A stretch of DNA of 64,000 bases from DATMMS01 sp036824145 (GTDB lineage Bacteria > Chloroflexota > Dormibacteria > DASZGP01). The notes under the pieces were generated by a model, which was not told the DNA's origin, ran no database searches, and was given only the letters and a program-made list of their open reading frames with translations. Position numbers and translations under genes: made by a program. Positions 32,729-42,046 of this stretch are shown here, piece after piece (positions within the stretch are counted from its first letter, which is position 1; each line of letters opens with the position of its first letter). The stretch lies in contig DAITAT010000002.1 in the NCBI GenBank assembly GCA_036824145.1, positions 17,581 to 81,580 on the forward strand. Direction: 5' to 3'.

Positions 32729-34128
32729 AGCAGGACCGCCGCCAGCTCCGCCAGCTCGGAGCGCTGACCCTTGGTTAGGGTGACGTGGGCGGCCAGGGGG
32801 CTCTCCTTGAACTTCTCGACGGCGTAACAGAGCCCGTTGCTGCTGAAATCGAGGTAGGGATGGTCGATCTGGTAGGGGTCGCCAGTAAGGACCAGCTTGG
32901 TCCCCTCCCCCGCGCGGCTGACGATGGTCTTGATCTCGTGCGGGGTCAGGTTCTGGGCCTCGTCGACGATGATCAGCTGTTGGGGGATGCTGCGGCCCCG
33001 GATGTAGGTCAGCGCCTCGACCTCGAACAGCCCCTTGTCCTGGAGCCGGGTGACCATGTCGGCCACCATCTGGTCCTTATACATCGTGCTCATCAGGAAC
33101 TCGAGGTTGTCGTAGATCGGCTGCATCCAGGGACGCAACTTCTCGTCCTTGTCGCCGGGTAGGTAGCCGACATCCTTGCCCATCGGGATCACCGGTCGTG
33201 TGACCAGCAGGCGCCGGTAGGTGTGCTCGTCGAGGACGGCGTGGAGGCCGGCGGCCAGCGCCAGCAGGGTCTTGCCGGTGCCCGCCCGGCCGGTCAGGGT
33301 GACGAGGCTGATCTCCTCGTTAAGCAGCGCGTCAAGCGCGAAGCGCTGGCCCAGATTCTTGGCCTGGATCCCCCAGACATCCTTGCGCACCGGCGCCAGG
33401 GGCACGATCTCGCCGCGGGTCAGGTCGAAGCGGCCGATCGCCGAGAGGTTGTGGTGATCGGGCACCTGGAAGTGCACGAACTCGTTGGCGCGCAACCCCA
33501 GCTGGGTCGCTGCCAGGGTGCCTTCGCGGTTGAAGTGGTCCATGACATCGGCCTCGACCTCGAGGACCCTCATGCCGGCGTAGAGCTCGTCGATGCCGCT
33601 GACCACCTTGTCGCGCTCGTAGTCCTCGGCCGAGAGGTTGAGGGCCTCGGCCTTGACGCGCACATTGATGTCCTTGCTGATCAGGACCACCCGGCGTTCT
33701 GGGCTGGCGGCCTTCACCTGCTGGGTCACCGCCAGCACCTGGTTGTCGGGCTTGTGGATGTCGAGCTCGCGTGGCAGGTCGCCGCCGATCTCCTGGATCT
33801 GCACCCGCAGCGAGCCGCCGCCGGGTGTTGGCACACCCTCGGACAGCTTGCCCAGCTGCCGCAGGTCGTCGAGGTGGTGTGCCACGCGGCGGGCGCTGCG
33901 GCCTACCTCATCCTGGCGCTTCTTCTGGGAGTCGATCTCCTCGATCACGACCAGGGGAATGACGACGTCGTTCTCTTCGAAGGCGTTGAGCGCTTCAGGG
34001 TCGTGCAGGAGCACGTTGGTATCGAGCACGTAGGTCTTGGCGGCATCTCGGATCGGCTCAACCGTCATCCGCTCTTCGCTGCTGAGCTCTTCCGTTCTGG
34101 GGTCTTCCGCCCGGCGCTCTAACCTCAT
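32725..34128 (-). CDS. PIN domain-PhoH ATPase fusion (PhoH2/YlaK type)
   Basis: 467-residue protein. The N-terminal PIN nuclease domain has YVLDTNVLLHDPEAL and the acidic cluster VVIEEIDSQKK. The C-terminal PhoH domain has Walker A LTGRAGTGKTLLA and Walker B QLIIVDEAQNL, ending near GQRSELAELAAVLL. PhoH2 proteins are reported RNA helicase/RNases. No antitoxin-like phoAT gene precedes it; its upstream neighbour is plsC, with an ATGA overlap. Confidence 0.92.
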   Translation of the reverse strand: MRLERRAEDPRTEELSSEERMTVEPIRDAAKTYVLDTNVLLHDPEALNAFEENDVVIPLVVIEEIDSQKKRQDEVGRSARRVAHHLDDLRQLGKLSEGVPTPGGGSLRVQIQEIGGDLPRELDIHKPDNQVLAVTQQVKAASPERRVVLISKDINVRVKAEALNLSAEDYERDKVVSGIDELYAGMRVLEVEADVMDHFNREGTLAATQLGLRANEFVHFQVPDHHNLSAIGRFDLTRGEIVPLAPVRKDVWGIQAKNLGQRFALDALLNEEISLVTLTGRAGTGKTLLALAAGLHAVLDEHTYRRLLVTRPVIPMGKDVGYLPGDKDEKLRPWMQPIYDNLEFLMSTMYKDQMVADMVTRLQDKGLFEVEALTYIRGRSIPQQLIIVDEAQNLTPHEIKTIVSRAGEGTKLVLTGDPYQIDHPYLDFSSNGLCYAVEKFKESPLAAHVTLTKGQRSELAELAAVLL

Positions 34129-34829
34129 GCGCTTTTGGCGCCCTCAAACTCGAAGACGCCCCGGTACGCCGATGGCAGCAACTCCGCCACCTTGGACATC
34201 ATGTAGGTGGCCGCCTCCTGGTTGTCCATGTCGGGGCGCGGTAGCTGGAACGGTTTGCCGTAGATCAGGTGGCAGTCAGCGGCCTTGGGCCAGTGGACGC
34301 CCTTAGCGGGGAGCACCTTCTCGGTGCCCCAGACCGCAACCGGGAGAATGGGCACTGCAGAGCGGCGGGCGACAAAGCCAACCCCAGCCTCGACCTCGTG
34401 GATGCGAGCGTCCTCGGCGCGAGTGCCTTCGGGGTAGATGCACACCGCCGCGCCGCGCTCCAGCAGCGTCAGCGTGTGCCGCAGCGCGCCCCGGTCGGCG
34501 GTGTGTCGAACCACGGGGAAGCACTGGAAGTTCCGCGCGATGAAGCCGAGAACGGGGTTCTTGAACCATTCGATCTTGGCCATGAAATGCAGTGGCCGGG
34601 GGAACCTGGCGCCGAGCAGGGGCGGGTCCCCGCTGGCGATGTGGTTACTGATCACCAGCAGGCCGCCTTTGCGGGGCACGTTCTCACGGCCTTCGATGTG
34701 GATGTGGTTGCGAACCAGGATCAGGATCAGGACGTTGAGGATCCAGCGGATCAGCCAGTAGATCGGCGTCGGCGTAACAGGCCTGCGATCCGTTGGGACC
34801 GGCGAGGCGACGGCGCTTGACTCGGTCAT
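34125..34829 (-). CDS. plsC: 1-acyl-sn-glycerol-3-phosphate acyltransferase
   Basis: Acylates lysophosphatidic acid to phosphatidic acid at the membrane. The catalytic motif is NHIASGDPP (NHx4D), the glycerol-phosphate-binding motif is YPEGTRA, and a hydrophobic segment lies near residues 25-42. 234 residues. It sits between cmk and phoH with ATGA overlaps on both sides; cmk-plsC adjacency is common in Gram-positives. Confidence 0.93.
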   Translation of the reverse strand: MTESSAVASPVPTDRRPVTPTPIYWLIRWILNVLILILVRNHIHIEGRENVPRKGGLLVISNHIASGDPPLLGARFPRPLHFMAKIEWFKNPVLGFIARNFQCFPVVRHTADRGALRHTLTLLERGAAVCIYPEGTRAEDARIHEVEAGVGFVARRSAVPILPVAVWGTEKVLPAKGVHWPKAADCHLIYGKPFQLPRPDMDNQEAATYMMSKVAELLPSAYRGVFEFEGAKSA

Positions 34830-35509
34830 CCGAATCCAGGTTGGTCAGCGTTGCCGGGCGTCGAGCTGGGGATCAGGCTGAGGATCCCTTCGAATACTTC
34901 CTGTGGGCTCCGACCATCTGTGTCAATCGTATGCGCGTCCTCAGCGGGCCGCAATGGCGCGAGGGTGCGATTGCTGTCGGCGGCGTCGCGGTCGGCAATC
35001 TCGCCCTTCAAGAGGGCGTGGTTGTCGTCTTGCATCTGGCCGGCGCGGCGCCGTTTGCGCTCCTCTTCGGAGGCGGTGATGAACAGCTTGAGATCGGCGT
35101 CGGGGAAGACCACGGTGCCGATGTCGCGCCCGACCATGACCACACCGCGGTCGCGGAAGCGGCGCTGCTGGGCGACCAGCTCGGTGCGCACGGCGGGAAC
35201 CTGGCTGACGCGCACCAGCGCGGGCGCGATGGCGGCGTCGAACACATCGGCAGTAAGGTCTCGTCCGTCGACCCTGACCTGCCACGGCGGCCTCTCCTCG
35301 GGGCTGGTGTTGACCTCCACGGCGGTCCGGCGGGCCAGGTCGCCGAGCGCCTCATTGTCGTACGGGTCGATGCCCGCCTGGTTCGCCAGGACGGTGACGG
35401 CGCGGTACATAAGGCCACTGTCGACGAGGGGCAACCCGAGGTGTCGGGCCAGCATCCGCGCCACGGTTGACTTGCCCGACGCCGAGGGGCCGTCGATGGC
35501 GACGATCAC
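34826..35509 (-). CDS. cmk: Cytidylate kinase
   Basis: Phosphorylates CMP and dCMP. P-loop IDGPSASGKSTVARMLA is at the N-terminus, DSGLMYRAVT binds CMP, and the lid contains RDRGVVMVGRDIGTVVFPDA. 227 residues from GTG 35509, which overlaps the rluB stop as GTGA. The frame remains open 54 codons further upstream, but that part is an arginine/proline-rich shadow of rluB. Confidence 0.96.
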   Translation of the reverse strand: MIVAIDGPSASGKSTVARMLARHLGLPLVDSGLMYRAVTVLANQAGIDPYDNEALGDLARRTAVEVNTSPEERPPWQVRVDGRDLTADVFDAAIAPALVRVSQVPAVRTELVAQQRRFRDRGVVMVGRDIGTVVFPDADLKLFITASEEERKRRRAGQMQDDNHALLKGEIADRDAADSNRTLAPLRPAEDAHTIDTDGRSPQEVFEGILSLIPSSTPGNADQPGFG

Positions 35510-36297
35510 AGCCCCACCTCTCGGCGGAGCGCCTCGACCTCGCTCGCCCGCAGCTCGCGGACGCCGGCCTCCGGCAGGTCGCCCAGCCGCAGGGAGCCGA
35601 TGCGGATGCGGCGCAGGTCCAACACGCGGTGGCCGACGGATTGGAAGGAGCGACGGAGCTGGCGCTTCCAACCCTGGCGCAGGACTACTCGAAGCCGGGT
35701 GGTGCCGGTGTCGGGGCCGCTGCCAACCAGCTTGACCTCCGCCGGCGCGGTCCGGCCCTCCTCGAGGACGACTCCCTGGCGCAGCTTTTCCAGCGATTCC
35801 GCCGACGGGCGCCCGCGCACGATCAGCTCGTACTCCTTGTCGACGTGGTGGCGCGGGTGCTGGAGGCGGAAGCTGAGCTCGCCGTCATCGGTCAGCAGGA
35901 TCAGGCCACGGCTGTCGAGGTCGAGACGCCCGACGGGATGAAGGCGCTCCGCCGCCGGCCGGTTGCGCACCAGGGCCGTGACCAGGGGTCGATGGCTCCT
36001 GTCACTGACGGCGGTGAGGTACCCGGCGGGCTTGTTGACAGCCAGGTAGCGATGCTCCGCGAGAGCAGGCTTCACCTCGGCTCCATCGACGGCGACGATG
36101 TCCTGGCCCGGCATCACCAGCAGGCCGCCGGGAGGCGTCGGGCTGCCGTTCACTGTGACCCGGCCCGCTGCGATCAGCTCATCTGCCTTGCGTCGCGCCG
36201 CCACGCCGGCGATGGCGAGAAAGCGGTTCAGACGGATGGCGGTCGGGCCGGCGGGGCCTGTCGGGTCAGTCAGGGTCCGCCTCACCAGGCGCCGCAT
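35506..36297 (-). CDS. rluB: 23S rRNA pseudouridine synthase, RsuA/RluB family
   Basis: S4 RNA-binding domain (RLNRFLAIAGVAARRKADELI) followed by the RsuA-type catalytic domain with GRLDLDSRGLILLTDDG, which holds the catalytic aspartate, and EYELIV. It follows scpB, as is typical for RluB in Gram-positives. The start is uncertain: ATG 36297 is used and overlaps scpB by 32 bases. GTG 36285 is another option, and no clear ribosome binding site decides between them. Confidence 0.92.
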   Translation of the reverse strand: MRRLVRRTLTDPTGPAGPTAIRLNRFLAIAGVAARRKADELIAAGRVTVNGSPTPPGGLLVMPGQDIVAVDGAEVKPALAEHRYLAVNKPAGYLTAVSDRSHRPLVTALVRNRPAAERLHPVGRLDLDSRGLILLTDDGELSFRLQHPRHHVDKEYELIVRGRPSAESLEKLRQGVVLEEGRTAPAEVKLVGSGPDTGTTRLRVVLRQGWKRQLRRSFQSVGHRVLDLRRIRIGSLRLGDLPEAGVRELRASEVEALRREVGL

Positions 36298-36874
36298 CGA
36301 AGCCGCCGCCATCGAGCGCGGTCCTGAGCGCTGCCAGGTTGGCGTCCTCAGCATCGGCCACGCCGGGCAGGTCTTCGACCCGGCTCACGCCCAGCAGCTG
36401 CAGGAATCGGATGGTGGTGCCGAAGAGCCGTGGCGTGCCGGGAGCCTCCAGTCGACCGCGCTCCTCGATCAGGCCGCGAGCCAAAAGCCCCTCGAGGACG
36501 CGTTCGCAGTCAACCCCTCGCACCTCCTCGATGCCGGCCTTGGTGAGCGGCTGTCGGTAGGCGATGATCGCCAGGGTCTCGTAGGCCGCAGGCGACAGCC
36601 GGCCCGGAACCTCGGGGTTGAGGAGGCGCCGTACGGCCGCCGAGGCCTCCGGTCGGGTCACCAGCTGGACCAGGTCGTCGTGCCGCTGGAGCATCAGCCC
36701 GCGGCCCTCGAGGGAGACGTCGAGGGCGTCAAGCACCGAGATCAAGGTCCGCAGGTCGACCTCGAGGGTGTCGGCGAGCTTGCGCCGCTCGATGGGGGCG
36801 CCGAGGCTGAAAAGCACCGCCTCGGCCTGGCGGCGCAGGTCATCCAGTCCTGGCAGGGCCTCCAGGTCAGGCAT
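36266..36874 (-). CDS. scpB: Segregation and condensation protein B
   Basis: Regulatory winged-helix subunit of the SMC-ScpAB condensin. The product has EAVLFSLGAPIERRKLAD, PEASAAVRRLL and the family core LSPAAYETLAIIAYRQPLTKAGIEEVRG. 202 residues from ATG 36874, overlapping the end of scpA by 8 bases (ATGCCTGA). smc itself is not in the window. Confidence 0.95.
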   Translation of the reverse strand: MPDLEALPGLDDLRRQAEAVLFSLGAPIERRKLADTLEVDLRTLISVLDALDVSLEGRGLMLQRHDDLVQLVTRPEASAAVRRLLNPEVPGRLSPAAYETLAIIAYRQPLTKAGIEEVRGVDCERVLEGLLARGLIEERGRLEAPGTPRLFGTTIRFLQLLGVSRVEDLPGVADAEDANLAALRTALDGGGFDAAPGEADPD

Positions 36875-37622
36875 CGCCGTCCTTGCGTAGGATCTCGATC
36901 TCCCCAAAGGTGGCCCTCTGGCGGAAACGCGCCTCGCCAAGACGGATGATCTCCAGCAAGGCCAGGAAAATGACGACCGCGTGCAGCCGCGACGCGGCGG
37001 CGTCGAAGAGCACCGTGAAGCTGGTGGCGGGCTCGGTGCTGATGCGCGTGCGGATGCGATCCATCTCGTCTGCCAGCGAGTAGTTGGAAAGGTCGACCTG
37101 CACCTCCGACGGCGCCGGGAGGCGGTCGAGAATGGCCTGGAAGGCAGCCGCCAGCCCGTCCGGGTCGATCTCCAGGCGCTCGCTGGGTATGATCTCGCCC
37201 TCCACCGCGGATGGGAAGCTGAAGCCGCCATCCTGGTGCCGTTGCATCAGCTCCACGGCGGCGTCCTTGAAGCGCTGATACTCGAGCATCCGCTCGCGAA
37301 CGGTCTCCTCCCACGCCTCCAGGTCCTCCTCCGCCTCATCACCGGGGGCATCGGGCAGGAGTGCGGCAGCCTTCAGGGCGAGCAGCCTTGAGGCCACCAC
37401 CAGGAAGGCAGCCATCGCCTCTGGGGTGCGGGCGCGAGTCCCGTCGTCGGAGCTGAGGCTCTGGAGGTAGTCCCAAGCCAGGTCACCCAGGCGCACCTGG
37501 TTGAGGTCGACCTGCTGTCGCTGGGCCAGGGTCAGGAGCAGGTCGATCGGTCCGTCGAAAACCACGCTCTGCACCCGGACGTCGTCGAGCAGGCCGGCTT
37601 TGGCGGTCGGTGGCTCCGTCAT
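36867..37622 (-). CDS. scpA: Segregation and condensation protein A
   Basis: Kleisin subunit of the SMC condensin. The N-terminus VQSVVFDGPIDLLLTLAQRQQVDL is the kleisin signature, followed by YLQSL and a C-terminal winged helix (VIFLALLEIIRLGEARFRQ). 251 residues. ATG 37622 overlaps the stop of the HD-domain gene as ATGA. Confidence 0.95.
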   Translation of the reverse strand: MTEPPTAKAGLLDDVRVQSVVFDGPIDLLLTLAQRQQVDLNQVRLGDLAWDYLQSLSSDDGTRARTPEAMAAFLVVASRLLALKAAALLPDAPGDEAEEDLEAWEETVRERMLEYQRFKDAAVELMQRHQDGGFSFPSAVEGEIIPSERLEIDPDGLAAAFQAILDRLPAPSEVQVDLSNYSLADEMDRIRTRISTEPATSFTVLFDAAASRLHAVVIFLALLEIIRLGEARFRQRATFGEIEILRKDGDA

Positions 37623-38104
37623 TCGCGCTCGTCGATGGCCTGAAGGATGGCCGTCTCGGGGTGTGACGGACGCTTGGATTCGTGCTCGGCGACGATCTGG
37701 ACCAGGGGGCCGTCGGCACCGGCATGACGGAGCAGCTCGGCGCCGATCCTGGGATGCTCGAGGTAGCGCTGGACCCTGGGGCCGAGGCCAGGGACTCGGG
37801 TCAGCAACCCTGTGGTCCCGGTCGCCCCCGCCAGCACCACCAGCGATCTCCCCGTCGTGCCCAGCGGCGCCTCGACCTTGCCGACGTCATGAAGCAGCGC
37901 GGCCTGCCGGAGCCGCGGCTCGGCGTCGCCGAGGCGCCGCAGGACGCGCAGAGCGTGTACCTGGTCCCGAGCCGCCATGCGCAGGAATAGCTCACCCAGC
38001 GCGGGGTCGAGGTGCGAGAGGGCCTCCTCCTGGTCGGCCTCGCTCATGGCGGCGCGATGGGCGGAACGCACCTGGGCGACCCGGTAGGCCCAGCGAGCCG
38101 TCAT
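37619..38104 (-). CDS. HD-domain protein of unknown substrate
   Basis: 161 residues with a compact HD phosphohydrolase domain. H and HD metal ligands are in RDQVHALRV and ALLHDVGKVEAPLG, with further histidines in LEHPRIGAELL and VAEHES. HD proteins hydrolyse phosphoesters of nucleotides or RNA; this one has no additional domain to narrow it down. ATG 38104 overlaps nadK by one base and the gene is coupled to scpA by ATGA. Confidence 0.8.
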   Translation of the reverse strand: MTARWAYRVAQVRSAHRAAMSEADQEEALSHLDPALGELFLRMAARDQVHALRVLRRLGDAEPRLRQAALLHDVGKVEAPLGTTGRSLVVLAGATGTTGLLTRVPGLGPRVQRYLEHPRIGAELLRHAGADGPLVQIVAEHESKRPSHPETAILQAIDERE

Positions 38105-38970
38105 CACCTGCGGCCTTCGCGAACCAGCGGCTCGCCCCATCCCATCTTCTCCCGGAGTTGGCTGTAGAAATCCTCAGTGCCCGGCGCCCGCACCACCTGT
38201 AGTAGCGGCCCGTCGAGGCCGCAAGTAAGGATGGCGTTGGTGGAGACAGGGATGTTGACAGCGCCATCGAGAAGAAGACGCGTCTCCTCGTCGACGCGCA
38301 GCTCAATCGTCTTGCGAGCGGGCAGCACCAGGGCGCGCGTGGCCAGCGTGTGCGGGTTGAGCGGCACCAGCACGATCGCGTCCGCACGCGGGTCCAGGAT
38401 CGGACCACCGGCCGAGGCAGCGTAGGCGGTCGACCCGGTCGGCGTGGCCACCACGCAACCATCGGCGTGGAACATCCCCGCTTCGACGCCATCGACGCTG
38501 ACCTCGAGCTGGATCACGTTGGCGATGGGGTCCTTGAGGAGCGCTGCCTCGTTGATGGCGAGATACTCGCCGTTGCCGTAGCGCACCAACATTGTCGCCC
38601 GTTGCTCGAGTTCAAATCGACCCTCGGCCCAGGCGGTGCAGGCAGCCTCAGCGGTCTCCAGCGTGACCCAGGCCAGGAATCCCAGCCGGCCCAGGTTGAC
38701 GCCCATCACCGGCACCTGGTGGACGAGGGCGGTCCGGGCGGCGTGGATGAAGGTACCGTCACCACCAAAGGTCACCACCAGCTTCTTGCCCTCAACCAGG
38801 GCGGGCTCCAGAGGGCGGTCGCCTTCGACCCGTCCGGGCTTGTCGTTGGGCACCTGCCGGTGGAAGAGCTCGACCGCATGGCCGTGCTCGGCCAGCCGGC
38901 CGCTGGCGCGGACCACCGCCGGGTCGTCAGCGCTGACGCGCGCATGGAGGACGAAGAGGACGTCAGGCAC
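38104..38970 (-). CDS. nadK: NAD kinase
   Basis: Makes NADP from NAD. The product has the catalytic GGDGT (VVTFGGDGTFIHAART), VNLGRLGFLAWV, and the NE/D and GSTAYAASAGGPILDP motifs. 288 residues from GTG 38970, which overlaps the tlyA stop by 8 bases (GTGCCTGA). The tlyA-nadK order is common. Confidence 0.95.
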   Translation of the reverse strand: MPDVLFVLHARVSADDPAVVRASGRLAEHGHAVELFHRQVPNDKPGRVEGDRPLEPALVEGKKLVVTFGGDGTFIHAARTALVHQVPVMGVNLGRLGFLAWVTLETAEAACTAWAEGRFELEQRATMLVRYGNGEYLAINEAALLKDPIANVIQLEVSVDGVEAGMFHADGCVVATPTGSTAYAASAGGPILDPRADAIVLVPLNPHTLATRALVLPARKTIELRVDEETRLLLDGAVNIPVSTNAILTCGLDGPLLQVVRAPGTEDFYSQLREKMGWGEPLVREGRR

Positions 38971-39712
38971 GGGCTCGCATGTGCACGAAATACTCCTGGT
39001 TGCCCTTGGCGCCGACCACGTGGGAGGCCACCGTACCGAGCAGCTTGAGGCCTTCGTCGGCGGCCCACGTGATGAAGCTCGAGAGCGCTTCATCACGGTC
39101 GTCCTGGCTGCGCACCACGCCGCCCTTGCCGACTCGGCCGCGACCGAGCTCAAACTGCGGCTTGAGGAGGACCAGGATCTCGCCACCCGGTGCCAGCAGG
39201 CGCCGGATCGCCGGCACCACCAGGCGCAGGGAGATAAAGCTGAGATCGCCCACAGCCAGGTCCGGCGCCGGCCCTTCCAGCGCAGCCAGGTGGCGGATGT
39301 TGGTGCGTTCGAGGACAACCACGCGCTCATCCTGACGCAGCCGCCAGGCAAGTTGCCCGTATCCGACGTCGATCGCGTAGACCAGTCTTGCGCCGCGCTG
39401 CAGGAGGGCGTCCGTGAACCCGCCGGTTGAGGCGCCGGCGTCGAGGCAGACACGACCGCCAGGATCGACACCCAGGTCGTCCAGCGCTCCGGTGAGCTTC
39501 TCCCCTCCCCGGCCGACAAAGCGCGAGCGCGCCGCCAGCTCTACGTCCGCGCCCTCAGCAACTCGCTGGTCGGCTTGCTCGGCGACCACGCCGTTGAGGC
39601 GGACCTGGCCAGCGCGAATCAGCGCTTGCGCTTTCTGGCGCGACTCGACCAGGCCGCGATCGACCAGGGCCTGGTCGAGGCGGTGCGCGGACGCCGCGGT
39701 TGTCTTGCTCAC
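38963..39712 (-). CDS. tlyA: TlyA-family rRNA 2'-O-methyltransferase
   Basis: N-terminal S4 domain (HRLDQALVDRGLVESRQKAQ) and FtsJ-like Rossmann methyltransferase with LDAGASTGGFTDALLQ as SAM motif. TlyA methylates C1409 of 16S and/or C1920 of 23S rRNA in other bacteria. 249 residues from GTG 39712, overlapping the PAP2-like gene as GTGA. Confidence 0.93.
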   Translation of the reverse strand: MSKTTAASAHRLDQALVDRGLVESRQKAQALIRAGQVRLNGVVAEQADQRVAEGADVELAARSRFVGRGGEKLTGALDDLGVDPGGRVCLDAGASTGGFTDALLQRGARLVYAIDVGYGQLAWRLRQDERVVVLERTNIRHLAALEGPAPDLAVGDLSFISLRLVVPAIRRLLAPGGEILVLLKPQFELGRGRVGKGGVVRSQDDRDEALSSFITWAADEGLKLLGTVASHVVGAKGNQEYFVHMRARA

Positions 39713-40137
39713 GAGCCCAGCATCACCACCGCCACCAGGAACCCCAGCAGTCCACCGGCGATGACCTCGACCGGGGTGTGGCCGAGGAGTTCGCGAAGGC
39801 GTTCTTCCTTGAGCCCCTCGGCGTGGAAGAGATCGTCGACGATGCGGTTGAGGACGCGCGCCTGGCGGCCGGCGGCACGACGTACCCCGGTGGCGTCGTA
39901 CATCACCACGGCGCTGAAGATAGCCGAGATCGCGAATTCAGGGCTGTTGATCCCGCGCTTGGAGCCGATCACGGTCGTCAGCGAGAGCACCAGTGCGGTG
40001 TGGGAGCTGGGCATCCCTCCCGCCGTCGCCAACCTGCGGAAGTCGAGGTGGCGCTGGCGAACCGAGTCCTCGACCACCTTGATCACCTGGGCGATCAACC
40101 AGGCGACGACCGGGATGGTGATGTAGGGGTTGTTCAG
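39709..40137 (-). CDS. Divergent PAP2-family membrane protein, apparent CTG start
   Basis: 142-residue membrane protein of the YuiD/DivPAP2 family, recognisable by GGMPSSHTALV and DATGVRRAAGRQA. The first standard start in frame, TTG 40098, would remove half of the first helix. CTG 40137 gives NNPYITIPVVAWLIAQVIKV, the usual family N-terminus. It overlaps the xseB stop as CTGA and has GAGG seven bases upstream. The function is unknown; related proteins may be lipid phosphatases. Confidence 0.85.
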   Translation of the reverse strand: MNNPYITIPVVAWLIAQVIKVVEDSVRQRHLDFRRLATAGGMPSSHTALVLSLTTVIGSKRGINSPEFAISAIFSAVVMYDATGVRRAAGRQARVLNRIVDDLFHAEGLKEERLRELLGHTPVEVIAGGLLGFLVAVVMLGS

Positions 40138-40394
40138 CTCTCGTCCTCATCCAGGCTCGGCAGAGGCTCCTCCGCGGGCTTGCCGTCAGATCCGAGGACC
40201 AGCCGTTCCACCTTCTGCTCGGTCGCTTGCAGCAGCTTGGAGCAGTGCGCTGCCAGCGCCGCGCCACGCTCGTAGGAGGCAATCGAGTCAGCCAGGTCGA
40301 CGCTGCCGCTCTCGAGCTTGCGGATCAGCGCTTCCAGCTCCTTGAGCGCGTCCTCATAGCTCAACGCCTGGATTTCGGTCGGGGTCTCAGCCAT
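40134..40394 (-). CDS. xseB: Exodeoxyribonuclease VII small subunit
   Basis: 86 residues with the family core YEDALKELEALIRKLESGSVDLADSIASYERG. It binds XseA to make exonuclease VII. ATG 40394 (MAETPTEIQ) overlaps the end of xseA by 8 bases (ATGGCTGA). Confidence 0.93.
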   Translation of the reverse strand: MAETPTEIQALSYEDALKELEALIRKLESGSVDLADSIASYERGAALAAHCSKLLQATEQKVERLVLGSDGKPAEEPLPSLDEDES

Positions 40395-41604
40395 GGCTTC
40401 CCTCCTGCGCCGCACGCACCTCGATCACCTCGCCGAGCACCGAGCCGTCGGCAAAGACGGTGGTCAGCCGCCGCCCCGGCGCCAGCCCGGCGATCGACAT
40501 CACAACGGCGCCGGACTCGTCGCGCGCCAGGCTATAGCCGCGGCCCAGTACCGCCATCGGGCTGAGTGCCTCCAGGCGGCCGCGTTCGGCCTCCAGCGCC
40601 CGACGAGCGCGCTCGATACCGGCCCGCAACGCCGCGCCGAGCCGCTCCTGGCGCTCGTCGAGCCGCTGGCGCAGCTCCGGCACCCGCAGCGCCGGGCTCT
40701 GACGGCCGAGCCGGTCGCTCGCCGCCCGCAGCTGCTCGCGCTTGGTGTCCAGCTCGCGACTGACGGAGACGTTGAGCCGCTGCCGTCGGTCCACTACCTG
40801 GCGGCGCAGGTCGGCCAGGTCCGGCACCGCCAGCTCCGCCGCCATCGAGGGGGTCGATGCCCGCATGTCAGCCGCGAAGTCGGCGATCGTGTAGTCGGTC
40901 TCGTGGCCCACGCCGACCACCACCGGCACCGGGCAGGCCCGGATACCCCGAGCCAGGGTCTCGTCGTTGAAGGAAGCCAGGTCTTCGATCGAGCCGCCGC
41001 CACGGACTAGCAGCACGACATCGACACCCGGCCGGGTCGCCACTCTACGCAGCGCCCGCACCAGCGCCGCCGCCGCCACCTCGCCCTGGACCGGCGCGTG
41101 GGACAGTAACACCGGCACCACGGGGCAGCGACGCCTCAGCACCTTGATCACGTCGCGCAGGGCGGCGCCCGACTCAGAGGTGACGATGCCGACCCGCCGC
41201 GGGAATGCCGGCAGCGGGCGTTTGATGTTCTCCGCGAAGAGGCCCTCCGCCTCGAGCTTCTTGCGCAACTGCTCGAACGCCAGGAACAGGTCGCCAACCC
41301 CTGATGGCTGGGCACTGTCCAGGATCAGCTGAAGCTGGCTGCGGTCCTTGTACAGCTGGATCTTGCCGTGGACCAGGAGCATCATCCCGGGCAGGATCTG
41401 GAAGCGAATGCTGTTGTAGGTGAGGCGGAAAGCGACCGCCTGGAGGCTGGCGCGGTCGTCTTTGAGAGTCAGGTAACAATGTCCCTGGCGCGAGACCTTG
41501 CAATCCGCGACCTCGCCCTCGACCCAGACATCCTGCAAACCTGGTTGGTCGGAGATGACCTCGTCCAGGAACTCGGCCAGGTCACCAACCCGCAAGACAT
41601 TCAC
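40387..41604 (-). CDS. xseA: Exodeoxyribonuclease VII large subunit
   Basis: 405 residues: N-terminal OB fold (VWVEGEVADCKVSRQGHCYLTLKD), catalytic domain with GSIEDLASFND and VVVGVGHETDYTIADFAADMRASTP, then a coiled-coil stalk. It degrades single-stranded DNA with XseB. GTG 41604 overlaps the nusB stop as GTGA. Confidence 0.96.
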   Translation of the reverse strand: MNVLRVGDLAEFLDEVISDQPGLQDVWVEGEVADCKVSRQGHCYLTLKDDRASLQAVAFRLTYNSIRFQILPGMMLLVHGKIQLYKDRSQLQLILDSAQPSGVGDLFLAFEQLRKKLEAEGLFAENIKRPLPAFPRRVGIVTSESGAALRDVIKVLRRRCPVVPVLLSHAPVQGEVAAAALVRALRRVATRPGVDVVLLVRGGGSIEDLASFNDETLARGIRACPVPVVVGVGHETDYTIADFAADMRASTPSMAAELAVPDLADLRRQVVDRRQRLNVSVSRELDTKREQLRAASDRLGRQSPALRVPELRQRLDERQERLGAALRAGIERARRALEAERGRLEALSPMAVLGRGYSLARDESGAVVMSIAGLAPGRRLTTVFADGSVLGEVIEVRAAQEGSHG

Positions 41605-42026
41605 GGCGTGCCACCGGCCGCGCGCGGCACCTGCGTCACGATGCGCCCCAGCACCCCGTTGACGAAGCGTCCGGCCTCGTCACCACCAAAAGTCTTGGCC
41701 AGCTCGATCGACTCGTTGATGGCGGCCTTCACCGGCACGTCGGGGCAGAACAGCAGTTCGTAGGTGGCGAGGCGCAGGACGGCCCGCTCCACGCCCGCCA
41801 TCTGCTCCAGCCGCCAGTGGGTCGAGGAGTCCCCGATCACCTTGTCAATCTCGCTCTGGTGGGCGAGGGTGCCCCGCACCAGGTCGACCGCGAAGTCCCA
41901 CTGCGCCTTGTCGACGCCGCCCTCGTCGAGGTGGTATCTCACCGCTGCCTCGGGATCGTCGGCCCGATGCTCGAGCTCGAAGATCGCCTGCATGGCCACC
42001 TCTCGAGCCAGGTGACGTCTACCCAC
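41601..42026 (-). CDS. nusB: Transcription antitermination protein NusB
   Basis: 141-residue all-helical protein with GRRHLAREVAMQAIFELEH at the N-terminus and the family C-terminal region (VPVKAAINESIELAKTFGG, then FVNGVLGRI). It acts with NusE in rRNA antitermination. It is placed between the Asp23 gene and xseA, as in many Gram-positives. Confidence 0.95.
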   Translation of the reverse strand: MGRRHLAREVAMQAIFELEHRADDPEAAVRYHLDEGGVDKAQWDFAVDLVRGTLAHQSEIDKVIGDSSTHWRLEQMAGVERAVLRLATYELLFCPDVPVKAAINESIELAKTFGGDEAGRFVNGVLGRIVTQVPRAAGGTP

Positions 42027-42046
42027 GGTTGCCGACCGAACGGAAA